A DNA stretch of 64,000 nucleotides, taken from the NCBI RefSeq assembly GCF_902686445.1, contig NW_025920104.1:1054001-1118000 (forward strand). Reading direction: 5' to 3'. Positions 11,171 through 20,534 of the stretch are shown one piece after another. Both the position numbers and the translations under genes were made by a program. This stretch comes from Sciurus carolinensis (taxonomy: Eukaryota > Chordata > Mammalia > Rodentia > Sciuridae). The number at the start of each line of letters is the position of its first letter. Position 1 is the first letter of the stretch. The notes beneath the pieces were generated by a model that ran no database searches, had not been told where the DNA came from, and saw only the letters and a program-made list of their open reading frames with translations.

Positions 11171-11369
11171 GGACTTAATTATTCAGTCACTGCCAACCAA
11201 AAGCTAGAACAGGAACTCCAGAAGGCAGTAGAGGCATCTGCTGCCCCCCTGACATCCCTGCAAAGATGAATAACATTTATTGCTCAGGTTTCCTTGCAGA
11301 ACCATCGAGCACTAGATCTGACAGCAGACAAAAGGGAAATGCACCTCTTCCTAAAAAAGAATATTGTTG
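11171..11369 (+). pseudogene. ERV-B env TM fragment, part before the L1
   Basis: Readable class I transmembrane-subunit sequence: a heptad-like ANQKLEQELQKAVEA stretch near 11195, then the conserved LQNHRALDL region (about 11290) and FLKK (about 11348) just before the cysteine cluster. It parallels, but clearly differs from, the ERV-A TM at 19400-19640, so it comes from a second ERV. It has an in-frame stop, a frameshift and then the L1 insertion. Its continuation is at 18429-18805. Confidence 0.75.
11353..11369. other. L1 target-site duplication, left copy
   Basis: AAAAAAGAATATTGTTG, repeated at 18429-18445 after the L1 poly(A). Eleven bases (GAATATTGTTG) are unambiguous; the A-run merges with the tail. 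The site fits the T-rich/A nick preferred by L1 endonuclease. Confidence 0.9.
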
Positions 11370-11624
11370 GAGGGTTTCAAGATGGCGGACTAGAGGGCGG
11401 CTGCATTTCACATTGCTCCAGGACGCAGGACTCAAAACAGGAAATAGAGGCTTGGGACCAACTCAAAGCCGCCGGGTGAGTCTCTCCCTTTGGGGAGGCA
11501 TCCCGGATGGGGCAGTAGCCCCAGAACGCAGGGAACTTTGTGAAGTAGAGTTGTTCGGCGAGATGCCCCTCCCCCCACAGGAGCGGTAAACACGGACCAC
11601 TGGGATCATCGTAGGGGAGGCGGC

Positions 11625-12203
11625 TCAGCACAGCGCTTGGACTCGGAGCAACCACTGGGGCTCTGGGGGGCTGCCTGAGGAGGAGCTGCGTGGCGAGCTG
11701 TTTGAATTCAGCGTGATCGCTCCTGAACACCGGGGGTTGCCCGGGGGAAGAGGAGAAGTGCAGCGGGTTGCTTGGTCTAGGAGTGACTGCATCAGAGCCA
11801 CAGGCGGTTGCCAGAGGAGGAGCTGCGTGGTGAGCTGTTTGAACTCAGAGCGACTGCTCCAGAACACCAGTGGCATGCCTGGAGGAGGAACGCGGTGGGT
11901 CGCTTGATCTGCGAGTGACTGCATCGGAGTCGCAGGCGGTTGCCAGAGGAGGAGCTGCGTGGCGACCTGTTTGAACTCAGAGCGAGTGCTCCTGAACACC
12001 GGGGGGTTGCCCGGAGGAGGAGGAGGAGCGCGGCGGGTTGCTTGGTCTGGGAGTGACTGCATCAGAGCTGCGGGCGGTTGCCAGAGGAGGAGCTGTGTGG
12101 GGAGATGTTTGAACTCAGAATGACCGCTCCAGAACACTGGTGGCCTGCCTGGAGGAGGAGCGCGGTGGGTCGCTTGGTCTGGGAGTGGCTGCATCGGAGC
12201 CAC
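11625..12203 (-). other. Antisense repeat frame in L1 5'UTR (192 codons)
   Basis: The minus strand has a continuous 192-codon ATG frame made of repeats of 44, 46 and 44 residues, each starting MQSLxDQAT or similar and ending LLLWQPP. The frame stays open because monomer lengths are multiples of three. Position and strand recall primate L1 ORF0, but there is no evidence of homology or translation. It could be a by-product of the tandem structure. Confidence 0.35.
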
Positions 12204-12500
12204 GGGCGGTTGCCGGAGGAGGAGGCAAGTGGTGAGTTGATTGGGCTAGGGGCGACCGCTCCTAAACACCGATGGCCTGCCTGGAGGAGGAGCGCAGTGG
12301 GTCACTTGGTCTCGGAGCTACCGCTCCTGAACACCTGGGGGCCTGCCCCGAGGAGGAGGAGGAGGAACAGGGTGGGTCACTTGGACTCGGAGTGACTGCC
12401 TGGGGCTGCGGGCGGTTGGCGGGAGGAGGAGATGCGAAGTGAGTTACTTGGACTCCTGGTGACTGCGTCGGAGACCGGGCCGCTGTCCAGAGGAGGAGGT
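11640..12500 (+). repeat. L1 5'UTR tandem monomers (132/138 bp)
   Basis: The anchor GTGACTGCATCRGAG recurs at 11783, 11915, 12053 and 12185 (spacings 132, 138, 132), with a more diverged unit at about 12392. Each unit carries AGAGGAGGAGCTG, TGTTTGAACTCAGA and GGTCGCTTGGTCTG-like blocks. This resembles the monomer logic of mouse L1 promoters. The spacings are multiples of three (see the antisense frame). Confidence 0.9.
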
Positions 12501-13247
12501 GTGTGGCGGGTTTCTGGGTGTCGGAGCTGTTGTGCGGGGCTCCAGGTGGTGGCTCGGAGGAGGGAACGCATAGCCAGGCGATTGGGTGCAGAGCAGGGTC
12601 CCAGGAGCTAGGTGGCTTTTTGCTGGAAGAGCCGCACAGAGACACGCCTAGGGGCGGAGCGAAGTTTCCAGGACTGCGGGCAGATTCTCTGGGAGAGGCA
12701 GCCTAAGGAGACTCACCTGCGGAGGGTGAGGCTCCCAGACCCAGGAGGTAGGTCCGGGCCCCTGGGAACGTTGCAGAGGAAGACAGCCCAGCCCAGGCGG
12801 TAGTTGTAGATTGAGGGGAACCTCTAGGAGGGCAACTGACCAGCAAGACGTCCCCACCAAGTGAGTCTTCCCTGCCGGGGGAGGTTTTCCCACAGGGATG
12901 GTAAAACCAGAGACACAGGCACAAACAGGACTTGCCTCAACCCACAGCCTAGTTCCCCATTGGATGACCATTGGTCAATAAGTGGTGGCACCTCTGCCCA
13001 CTAGCAGGAAATATACACCACCTGAGGGTCACCACCCCTAGAGAGGCAGCTTCTTTGTGGAGCTCCGCATTATCAACTTCCTCCAAGACTTCAGACTACT
13101 GAAGGATAAGAAGGGATATACTAGCAATCCTCAGGGACATTATAAGTCCATAGAGGAAATCTGCAATATCTTAATGACCCACTGATTCCTGAACAATATG
13201 AGAAAACAAGGGAAGAAGATGTTACATCAATAAAATCCAACGACAGC

Positions 13248-14229
13248 ATGGCAGAAGAAATGACAGAAAGGGAGTTCAGAATGTACATAATTAAAATGAT
13301 CAGGGAAGCAAACAATGAGATGAAAGAGCAAATTCAGCCATTGAATGATGAGATGAAAGAGCAAATGCAGGCAGTGAATGATCGCACCAATTGACAGTTA
13401 ACAGAGCAAATTCAGGAAGCAAAAGATCATTTCAATAAAGAGTTAGAGATACTGAAAAAAAACCAAACAGAAATCCTTGAAATGAAGGAAACAATAAACC
13501 AAATTAAGAACTCCATAGAAAGCAAAACCAAAAGGATAGAACACCTGGAAGACAGAACTTCAGATATTGAAGACAAAATATTTAACCTCGAAAACAAAGT
13601 TGAACAAACAGAGAAGATGGTAAAAAATCATGAACAGAATCTCCAAGAACTATGGGATATCATGAAAAGGCCAAATTTGAGAATTATTGGGATTGAGGAA
13701 GGCTTAGAGAAACAAACCAAAGGAATGAACAATCTATTCAATGAAATAATATCAGAAAATTTCCCAAATCTGAAGAATGAAATGGAAAATCAAGTCCAAG
13801 AAGCTTATAGGACTCCAAATACACAAAATTACAACAGACCCACACCAAGGCACATTATAATGAAAATACCTAACATACAAAATAAAGACAGAATTTTAAA
13901 GGCTGTGAGAGAAAAGAAACAAATTACATTCAGGGGGAAACCAATAAGAATATCAGCAGATTTTTCAATCCAGATCCTAAAACCTAGAAGGGCCTGGAAC
14001 AACATTTTTCAAGCTCTGAAAGAAAATGGATGCCAACCAAGAATCTTACACCCAGCAAAACTTACCTTCAAATTTGACGATGAAATAAATAAAATCATTC
14101 CATGATAAACAAAAGCCAAAAGAATTTACAAAAAGAAAGCCAGCATTACAGAACATTCTCAGCAAAATATTTCATGAGGAAGAGATAAAAAACAAAGAAG
14201 CAAATCAGCAAAGGGAGGAATTATCCTAA
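13248..14229 (+). pseudogene. L1 ORF1 (RNA-binding chaperone), broken
   Basis: ORF1p trimerises through an N-terminal coiled coil and binds L1 RNA. The frame starts at ATG 13248 (MAEEMTEREF) and is cut by TGA at 13392-13394 (codon 49). It is then open to 14105, covering a Lys/Glu-rich coiled coil (about 13400-13660), the RRM-like core (NLRIIGIEEG near 13670) and the C-terminal domain (RRAWNNIFQALKE near 13990). The final ~40 codons (DKQKPKEF onward) are shifted by one frame and run to a stop near 14229. A near-repeat of NDEMKEQ sits at 13340-13370. Full length would be about 327 codons, normal for mammalian ORF1. Confidence 0.9.
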
Positions 14230-14278
14230 AGGAACTGTCAAATAAAGGAGGAACAAAGATGTGTCAAAAATTTTAAAT

Positions 14279-17200
14279 ATGAACCAAATGACTGAGAATA
14301 CAAATCATATCTCAATAATAATCCTGAATGTTAATGGCCTGAATTCATCAATCAAAAGACACAGACTGGCAGATTGGATTAAAAAGAATGATCCAACAAT
14401 GTGTTGTCTGCAAGAGACTCACCTCATAGAAAGAGATACCCATAGACTAAAGGTGAAAGGATGGGGAAAAACATACCATGCTCATGGACTCAGCAAAAAA
14501 GCTGGAGTATCCATCCTCATTTCAGATAATGTGGACTTCAAGCCAAAGTTAGTCAGAAGGGATAAAGAAGGACATTTCATACTGCTTAAGGGAAGCATAA
14601 ATCAGCAAGATATAACAATCATAAACATCTATGCCCCAAACAGTGGCTCATCCATGTATGTTAAACAAATTGTTCTCAATTTTAGAAACCAAATAGAACA
14701 TAACACAATAATACTAGTGATTTTAACATGCCTCTCTCACCATTGGACAGATCTTCCAAATAAAAATTGAACAAAGAAACCATAGATCTCAATAACACAA
14801 TCAATAATTTAGACTTAACAGACATTTATAGAATATACCATCCAACCAAGAGTGAATACACTTTCTTCTCAGCAGCACATGGATCCTTCTCTAAAATAGA
14901 CCATATATTATGCCACAAAGCTAATGTCAGCAAATACAAGAAGATAGAGACACTACCTTGTATTCTATCAGATCATAATGGATTGAAGTTAAAATAAATG
15001 AAAGAGTAAAAACAGAAACTACTCCAACACCTGGAGATTAAACAATATGCTATTATATGATGAATGGATAACAGAAGATATTAGGAAGGAAATTAAAAAA
15101 TTCTTAGAGGTAAACGAGAACAAAGAAACATCATATCAAAATCTCTGGGACACTATGAAAGCAGTACTTAGAGGAAGATTTATTTCATGGAGCACATTTA
15201 ATAAAAGAAGTAAAACTCAAAAAATAAATGACCTAACACTACAGCTCAAAGTCCTAGAAAAAGAAGAACAGACCAACACCAAAAGTTGTAGAAGACAGGA
15301 AATAGTTAAACTCAGAGCTGAAATCAACGAAATTGAAACAAAAGAAACAATACAAAAAATTGACAAAATAAATAGTTGGTTCTTCGAAAAAATAAACAAA
15401 ATTGATAAACCTTTAGCCACACTAACAAAGAGAAGATGAGAGAAAACCCAAATTACTAAAATTCGGAATGAACAAGGAAATATCACAACAGACACGACTG
15501 AAATACAAAACATAATTAGAAGCTATTTTGAAAACCTATACTCCAACAAAATAGAAAATTTCGAAGACATCAACAAGTTTCTAGAGACATATGAATTGCC
15601 TAAACTGAACGAGGAGGACATACACAATTTAAATAGACCAATTTCAAATAATGAAATAGAAGAAGTCATCAAAAGCCTACCAACAAAGAAAAGTCCAGGA
15701 CCAGATGGGTTCTCAGCCGAGTTCTACAAAACATTTAAAGAAGAGCTCATTCCAATACTTCTCAAAATATTCCATAAAATAGAAGAGGAGGGAACCCTCC
15801 CAAACTCATTCTATGAAGCCAATATTACCCTGATACCTAAACCAGACAGAGACACATCGAGGAAAGAAAATTTCAGACCAATATCCTTAATGAACATCGA
15901 TGCAAAAATTCTCAACAAAATTTTAGCAAATCGCATACAAAAACATATTAAAAAGATAGTGCACCATGATCAAGTGGGTTTCAGCCCAGGGATGCAAGGT
16001 TGGCTCAACATCAGGAAATCAATAAATGTAATTCACCATATCAATAGACTTAAAATCAAGAATCACATGATTATTTCGATAGATGCAGAAAAAGAATTTG
16101 ATAAAATACAGCACCCCTTCATGGTCAAAGCACTAAAAAAATTAGGGATAGTGGGAACCTTCCTTAACATTGTAAAGGCCATCTACGCTAAGCCTATGGC
16201 TAATATCATTCTAAATGGTGAAAAACTGAAAGCATTCCCTCTAAAAACTGGAACAAGGCAGGGATGCCCACTTTCACTTCTATTCAATATCGTCCTTGAA
16301 ACTCTAGCCAGAGCAATTAGACAGACCAAAGAAATTAAAGGGATACGAATAGGAAAAGAAGAACTCAAACTATCCCTATTTGCTGATGATATGATTGTAT
16401 ACTTAGAGGAACCAGGAAATTCCACCAGAAAACTTTTAGATCTCATAAGTGAATTCAGTAAAGTAGCAGGATATAAGATCAATGCACATAAATCTAAGGC
16501 ATTTTTATACATAAGCGATGAATCTTCAGAAAGAGAAATTAGGAAAACTACCCCATTCACTATAGCATCAAAAAAAATAAAATACTTGGGAATCAATCTC
16601 ACAAAAGAGGTGAAAGACCTCTACAATGAGAACTACAGAACACTAAAGAAAGAAATTAAAGAAAACCTTAGAAGATGGAAAGATCTCCCATGTTCTTGGA
16701 TAGGAAGAATTAATATTGTCAAAATGGCCATACTACCAAAAGTGCTATACAGATTCAATGCAATTCCAATCAGAATCCCAATGATGTACCATACAGAAAT
16801 AGAGCAAGAAATTATGAAATTCATCTGGAAGAATAAAAAACCCAGAATAGCTAAAGCAATCCTTGGCAGAAAGAGTGAAGCAGGGGGTATTGCAATACGA
16901 GATCTTCAACTCTACTACAAAGCAATAGTAACAAAAACGGCATGGTATTCGTACCAAAATAGAAAGGTGGATCAATGGTACAGAATAGAGGACACGGACA
17001 CAAACCCAAATAAATACAATTTTCTCATACTAGACAAAGGGGCCAAAAATATGCAATGGAGAAAAGATAGCCTCTTCAACAAATGGTGCTGGGAGAATTG
17101 GAAATCCATATGCAACAGAATGAAACTAAACCCATATCTCTCACCATGCACGAAACTAAACTCAAAATGGATTAAGGATCTCAGAATCAGACCAGAGACC

Positions 17201-18106
17201 TTGCATCTTATAGAAGAAAAAGTAGGTCCAGAGCTTCAACATGTCGGCTTAGGAGCAGACTTCCTCAACAGGACTCCCATAGCACAAGAAATAAAAGCAA
17301 GAATTAATAACTGGGATAGATTCAAACTAAAAAGTTTTCTCTCAGCAAAGAAAACTATCAGCAATGCGAAGAAAGAGCCTACAGAGTGGGAGAAAATCTT
17401 TGCCAATCATACTTCAGATAGAGCACTAATCTCCAGAATCTATAAAGAACTCAAAAAACTCTACACCAAGAATGCAAATAATCCAATCGACAAATGGGCT
17501 AAGGAAATGAATAGACACTTCACAGAAGATCTACAAGCAATCAACAAACATATGGAAAAATGTTCAACATCTCTAGTAATATGAGAAATGCAAATCAAAA
17601 CCACCCTAAGATTCCATCTCACCCCAATTAGAATGGCGATTATCAAGAATACAAGCAATAACAGGTGTTGGCGAGGATGTGGGGAGAAAGGTACACTCAT
17701 ACATTGCTGGTGGGGCTGCAAATTAGTGCAGCCACTCTGGAAAGCAGTATGGAGACTCCTTAGAAAACTTGGAATGGAACAACCATTTGATCCAGCTATC
17801 CCACTCCTTGGCCTATACCCAAAGGACTTAAAATCAGCATATTACAGAGATACAGCCACATCAATGTTCATAGCTGCTCAGTTCACAATAGCCAGATTGT
17901 GGAACCAACCTAGATGTCCTTCAATTGATGAATGGATAAAGAAAATGTGGTATATATATACAATGGAATATTACTCAGCCATAAAGAATAATAAAATTAT
18001 GGCATTTGCAGGCAAATGGATGAAACTGGAGAATATCATGCTAAGTGAGATAAGGTAATCTCAAAAAACCAAAGGAAGAATGATATCGCTAATAAGTGGA
18101 TGATGA
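14279..18106 (+). pseudogene. L1 ORF2 (endonuclease-reverse transcriptase), broken
   Basis: The ATG at 14279 opens the apurinic-type endonuclease: LNVNGLNSS, LQETH and NIYAPNSG are readable, and SDHNG near 14970 is its C-terminal His motif. A one-base shift near 14720 destroys the DFN motif frame, and a TAA follows near 14759. From 15047 the main frame resumes. The RT domain at 15596-17584 is open for 662 codons and contains [22 protein letters not shown] and the catalytic FADD (Asp codons 16385-16390). The C-terminal Cys-rich motif [18 protein letters not shown] is at about 17665. Nonsense codons at 15437, 17582 and 18056 complete the inactivation. RT and Cys domains are otherwise well kept, so the element is not very old. 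Confidence 0.95.
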
Positions 18107-18355
18107 CACATAATGGGGGGTGGGAGGGGTTAGTGTTGGGATTGGAGTTGGGTTTAGGGAGGGGAGCAGGAATGGAGGAAGGAAGGACAGTATAGAGGGA
18201 GGGGAGGGTTAGGAGGGGTGGGGGAGAAGGGAAAAAATGGCAGAATGAATCAAACAATATTACCCTATGTAAATTTATGATTACACAAATGGTATGCCTT
18301 TATGCCATGTACAGAGAAACAACATGTATCCCATTTGTTTACAATAAAAAAAAAG
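18107..18355 (+). other. L1 3'UTR with G-rich tract and first poly(A)
   Basis: A purine tract at 18112-18235 is rich in GGGAGG, GGGTTTAGGGAGGGG and similar runs, the G-rich 3'UTR element common in rodent and primate L1s and able in principle to form G-quadruplexes. It ends at an ACAATAAAAAAAAA tail (about 18343-18355). Confidence 0.8.
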
Positions 18356-18419
18356 ACAATATTGTTTGAATCACAAGCAATGTCAAACTGTTTTATTAAA
18401 CTTCTGTGCTGTCAAAGTT
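18356..18419 (+). other. Probable 3' transduced segment of the L1
   Basis: 64 non-L1 bases between two poly(A) runs. An ATTAAA signal lies at 18395-18400, 20 bases before the second poly(A) (18420-18434), and the target duplication follows that second tail. This is the layout of read-through past the L1 signal to a downstream signal in the source locus, then retroposition. Confidence 0.75.
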
Positions 18420-18428
18420 AAAAAAAAA

Positions 18429-18805
18429 AAAAAAGAATATTGTTGCTGCTTCAATGAAACTGGTCTAATGAAAGCAACGTCGAAACTCTCAGATGTTTAA
18501 ATAAAAGGCTGAAGCAAGAAGAATCAAGTGACCCCTGGCCAGGATGGCTGAACTCCACTCTTGTCACCTGGCTGACCCCTACCCTTACTCCCCTATTTGT
18601 GATAGAATTTCTGCTAACGATTGCTCCCTGTCTTCTCAGGTTTGCCCGGAACCACATAAGTGAGGTTGCCAGGGTGACCTACAAACAGATACTCCTACAC
18701 TAGTATGGTCACCTCCCCACCAACCTGGAACATGAACCATTTTCTCCCCAGGATGCCCCTAACATGCAGGAAGCAGCCAGACAGACTCCGGCGCCCTATA
18801 TCACC
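18429..18805 (+). pseudogene. ERV-B env TM fragment, part after the L1
   Basis: Continues the interrupted TM: cysteine cluster plus FNETGL right after the target duplication (about 18446), then near 18550 a WLTPTLTPLFVIEFLL membrane-proximal and membrane-span-like stretch, and a short basic tail (RFARNHIS). Stops occur within it. A purine-rich AAAAAGGTCAGGA at about 18806-18812 could be the polypurine tract. Confidence 0.65.
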
Positions 18806-18811
18806 AAAAAG

Positions 18812-19093
18812 GTCAGGATGTTAGGTCGGAAATTAGGCGACTACATGGGGCAAAGCTGAGCAGTCGTAACAAAAAAGCTGAGCGGCTGGAACAAAGACCA
18901 GACCGCCAAAGGTGACCAGAAAGTTTGAAGCAAGGTGGATGGAAAGTTCCACTGACCCTTTACACCCACCTGTCACTCAACAGGACCCCCTCCCATCCCA
19001 GTCTATAAAAACCCTGAGTAGCTCCATTCCCTCCACTTACAACTTTCCCTCCTCTGGTCAACCTGTGTTCATCCTTCATCTCCCTCTCTAAGA
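18812..19093 (+). mobile_element. Possible truncated 3' LTR of ERV-B
   Basis: Starts TGTTAGGTCGGAAATTAGG just after a purine tract and has a TATA box (GTCTATAAAAACCC, about 19000), as U3 would. No poly(A) signal or CA end is visible, and ERV-A env sequence begins near 19094. It looks like a partial LTR fused to ERV-A. Boundaries are uncertain. Confidence 0.4.
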
Positions 19094-19952
19094 GACTTTC
19101 CTCTCAAAAGACATCCCCTTCCCCTTCATCTGCCTGTCCCTGTCCGACACCTCTTCCCCCTCCCTCTGCACCACTAGCTACACTATACCAACAACATCCA
19201 AATTTGTTCAACGAGGGCACTTCCTCTGGCGCAATGGCTCTCTGTTCTCCTCCACTGCCAGTGTTACTGGTACTTGCTTCCTAGTCACAGTAATCCCTCA
19301 GTTCTCCTTATACTCCTCTGAACTTCAACAGCTCCTTCCTCACCCTCGCATCCCTCTGGCTATTTTCCTGCTGGTACTTATTGGCCTCACCCTCACAACT
19401 TCAGTAGCAGGAATGGGTCTCTCAGGAGGAGCATTGCGTCACTCCCTTTGGGCATCTAGAGACCTCCAAAAGAAACTGCAATTGACTCTGGATGCCACGG
19501 TGGAGTCCTTAAGTTCACTCCAGCGGCAAGTAACCTCCATTGCTCAGGTAACCCTACAAAACAGACGGGCTGTCGACCTCCTCACCGCAGAAAAGGGAGG
19601 AACTTGCCTCTTCCTGAAGGAAGAATGTTGCCACTATGTTAATGAATCTGGCCTTATCGAGCAGAATGTTGTTAAACTACAGGATCTCTCTGCTCAACTA
19701 ACAAAGTCACCCGCTGCTAGTCCTTTATCAGACTTCTTCCAATCACCCTTCCTCACCTATGTCCTCCCATTTTTAGGGCCCTTCCTTGAACTTCTCCTCC
19801 TCTGCTCCTTCCTGCCCTGAATCATAAGGTTCCTTCAAGGCCAGCTCCAGAAAATCACTAATCAAACTTTCAACCAGCTTCTCTTAAAGGAATATCACCC
19901 CCTCCCTTCCGAAGATGTCTCCAGCTTCGGCTTCAACCCTCTCCATGTATAA
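19094..19952 (+). pseudogene. ERV-A env: SU C-terminus and TM (SU mostly missing)
   Basis: One frame is open from just after a TAA at about 19091 to TGA at 19818-19820 (242 codons). It holds a class I SU/TM boundary (WRNGSLFSS near 19230), a hydrophobic fusion-peptide-like stretch (about 19355-19410), heptads, LQNRRAVDLL (about 19555), an intact CX6CC motif (about 19605-19631) and a membrane span (LPFLGPFLELLLL, about 19767). Tail sequence continues past the TGA in a shifted frame to about 19950. About 300 residues of SU, including any signal peptide and receptor-binding part, are absent, so it cannot make a complete envelope. Confidence 0.85.
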
Positions 19953-20203
19953 TCAGTGGAAGTACTTCCTGACAGAGCTCCCTGTGGACGCCTGGCTCAT
20001 ACCTCCTGTATGCTCCCACCTAGACTGGTCCAAGGCAATACAAATGCTACTCCTGCAAGGGACGTTCCCTAATCTGATGTCCGATGCCCTCACATGCTTC
20101 GCAGCCCTTTTCTTGGAAATATGCAGTCAACTCTTCCTCCCTATCCCCCCATGTCACCCACACTCAGCAGGAAGCAACCAGAGAGACTGGCGAACCCCCT
20201 CAT
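19953..20203 (+). other. ERV-A post-env segment
   Basis: 250 bp between the env tail and the polypurine tract. A 96-codon frame spans 19915-20205 but matches nothing I recognise; it is probably chance. Confidence 0.5.
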
Positions 20204-20223
20204 AAAAAAAACAAAAAGGGAGG
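20204..20223 (+). promoter_or_regulatory. Polypurine tract of ERV-A
   Basis: AAAAAAAACAAAAAGGGAGG immediately before the 3' LTR, the standard plus-strand primer site. Confidence 0.85.
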
Positions 20224-20225
20224 AA

Positions 20226-20534
20226 TATTGACTCCATTTACCTCATTATTTCCCTTTCTATTTTTCCCCACCCTTTTCTTAAAATGGCATCCAACAGGCT
20301 TCTCTTCCTGAAAGTCTGCTTCCCGCCGGTGCATTTAGCCACCCAATTAGGTATCAACAACCCCACCCTGGGCCCTATCCGACCTATAGGCAAATGCCTC
20401 GCTGGCAATATGCAGATAGCATAGTTAGCTACCTTCCAAGACTGTATATAAGGCAACAAACTTTTCTAATAAAAATCCCCCCCCAGGCAGCAAGTCTCCG
20501 TTCATTCTTTCACAAGTCTCCGTTCATTCTTTCA
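20226..20534 (+). mobile_element. 3' LTR of provirus ERV-A
   Basis: 309 bp matching 5331-5646, with the same TATA box, AATAAA and terminal 22-bp tandem pair, preceded by the polypurine tract. In this copy both 22-bp units are identical, while in the 5' LTR the second unit has CCATTC for CCGTTC. Confidence 0.92.

Larger units (their letters stand above)
11370..13247 (+). promoter_or_regulatory. L1 5'UTR / internal promoter region
   Basis: GC-rich, CpG-containing 1.9-kb leader. It contains the YY1-like core at its start (about 11381) and tandem monomers at 11640-12500, and runs to the ORF1 start at 13248. Promoter function is inferred from known L1 organisation. Confidence 0.8.
11370..18428 (+). 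mobile_element. Full-length L1 retrotransposon (about 7.06 kb)
   Basis: Complete order of 5'UTR, ORF1, ORF2, 3'UTR, poly(A), bounded by a 17-bp target duplication. It starts GAGGGTTTCAAGATGGCGG, a typical L1 5' end with a YY1-like AAGATGGCGG core. The 5'UTR carries tandem monomers. Both ORFs are broken. After the normal poly(A) at about 18347-18355 there are about 65 extra bases and a second poly(A), a probable 3' transduction. It disrupts the ERV-B env TM and is the youngest of the three nested layers here. Confidence 0.95.

Noticed and set aside
12262..12645. 127-codon minus frame next to the antisense repeat frame
   Set aside because: Continuation of the same tandem structure in another phase after a unit of different length; no separate support.
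18036..18257. Minus-strand frames in the L1 3'UTR
   Set aside because: Shadow of the purine-rich tract; Pro/Ser low-complexity only.
19915..20205. 96-codon frame before the 3' LTR as an accessory gene
   Set aside because: No start context, no motif, and part of it overlaps the env tail in another frame; likely chance.
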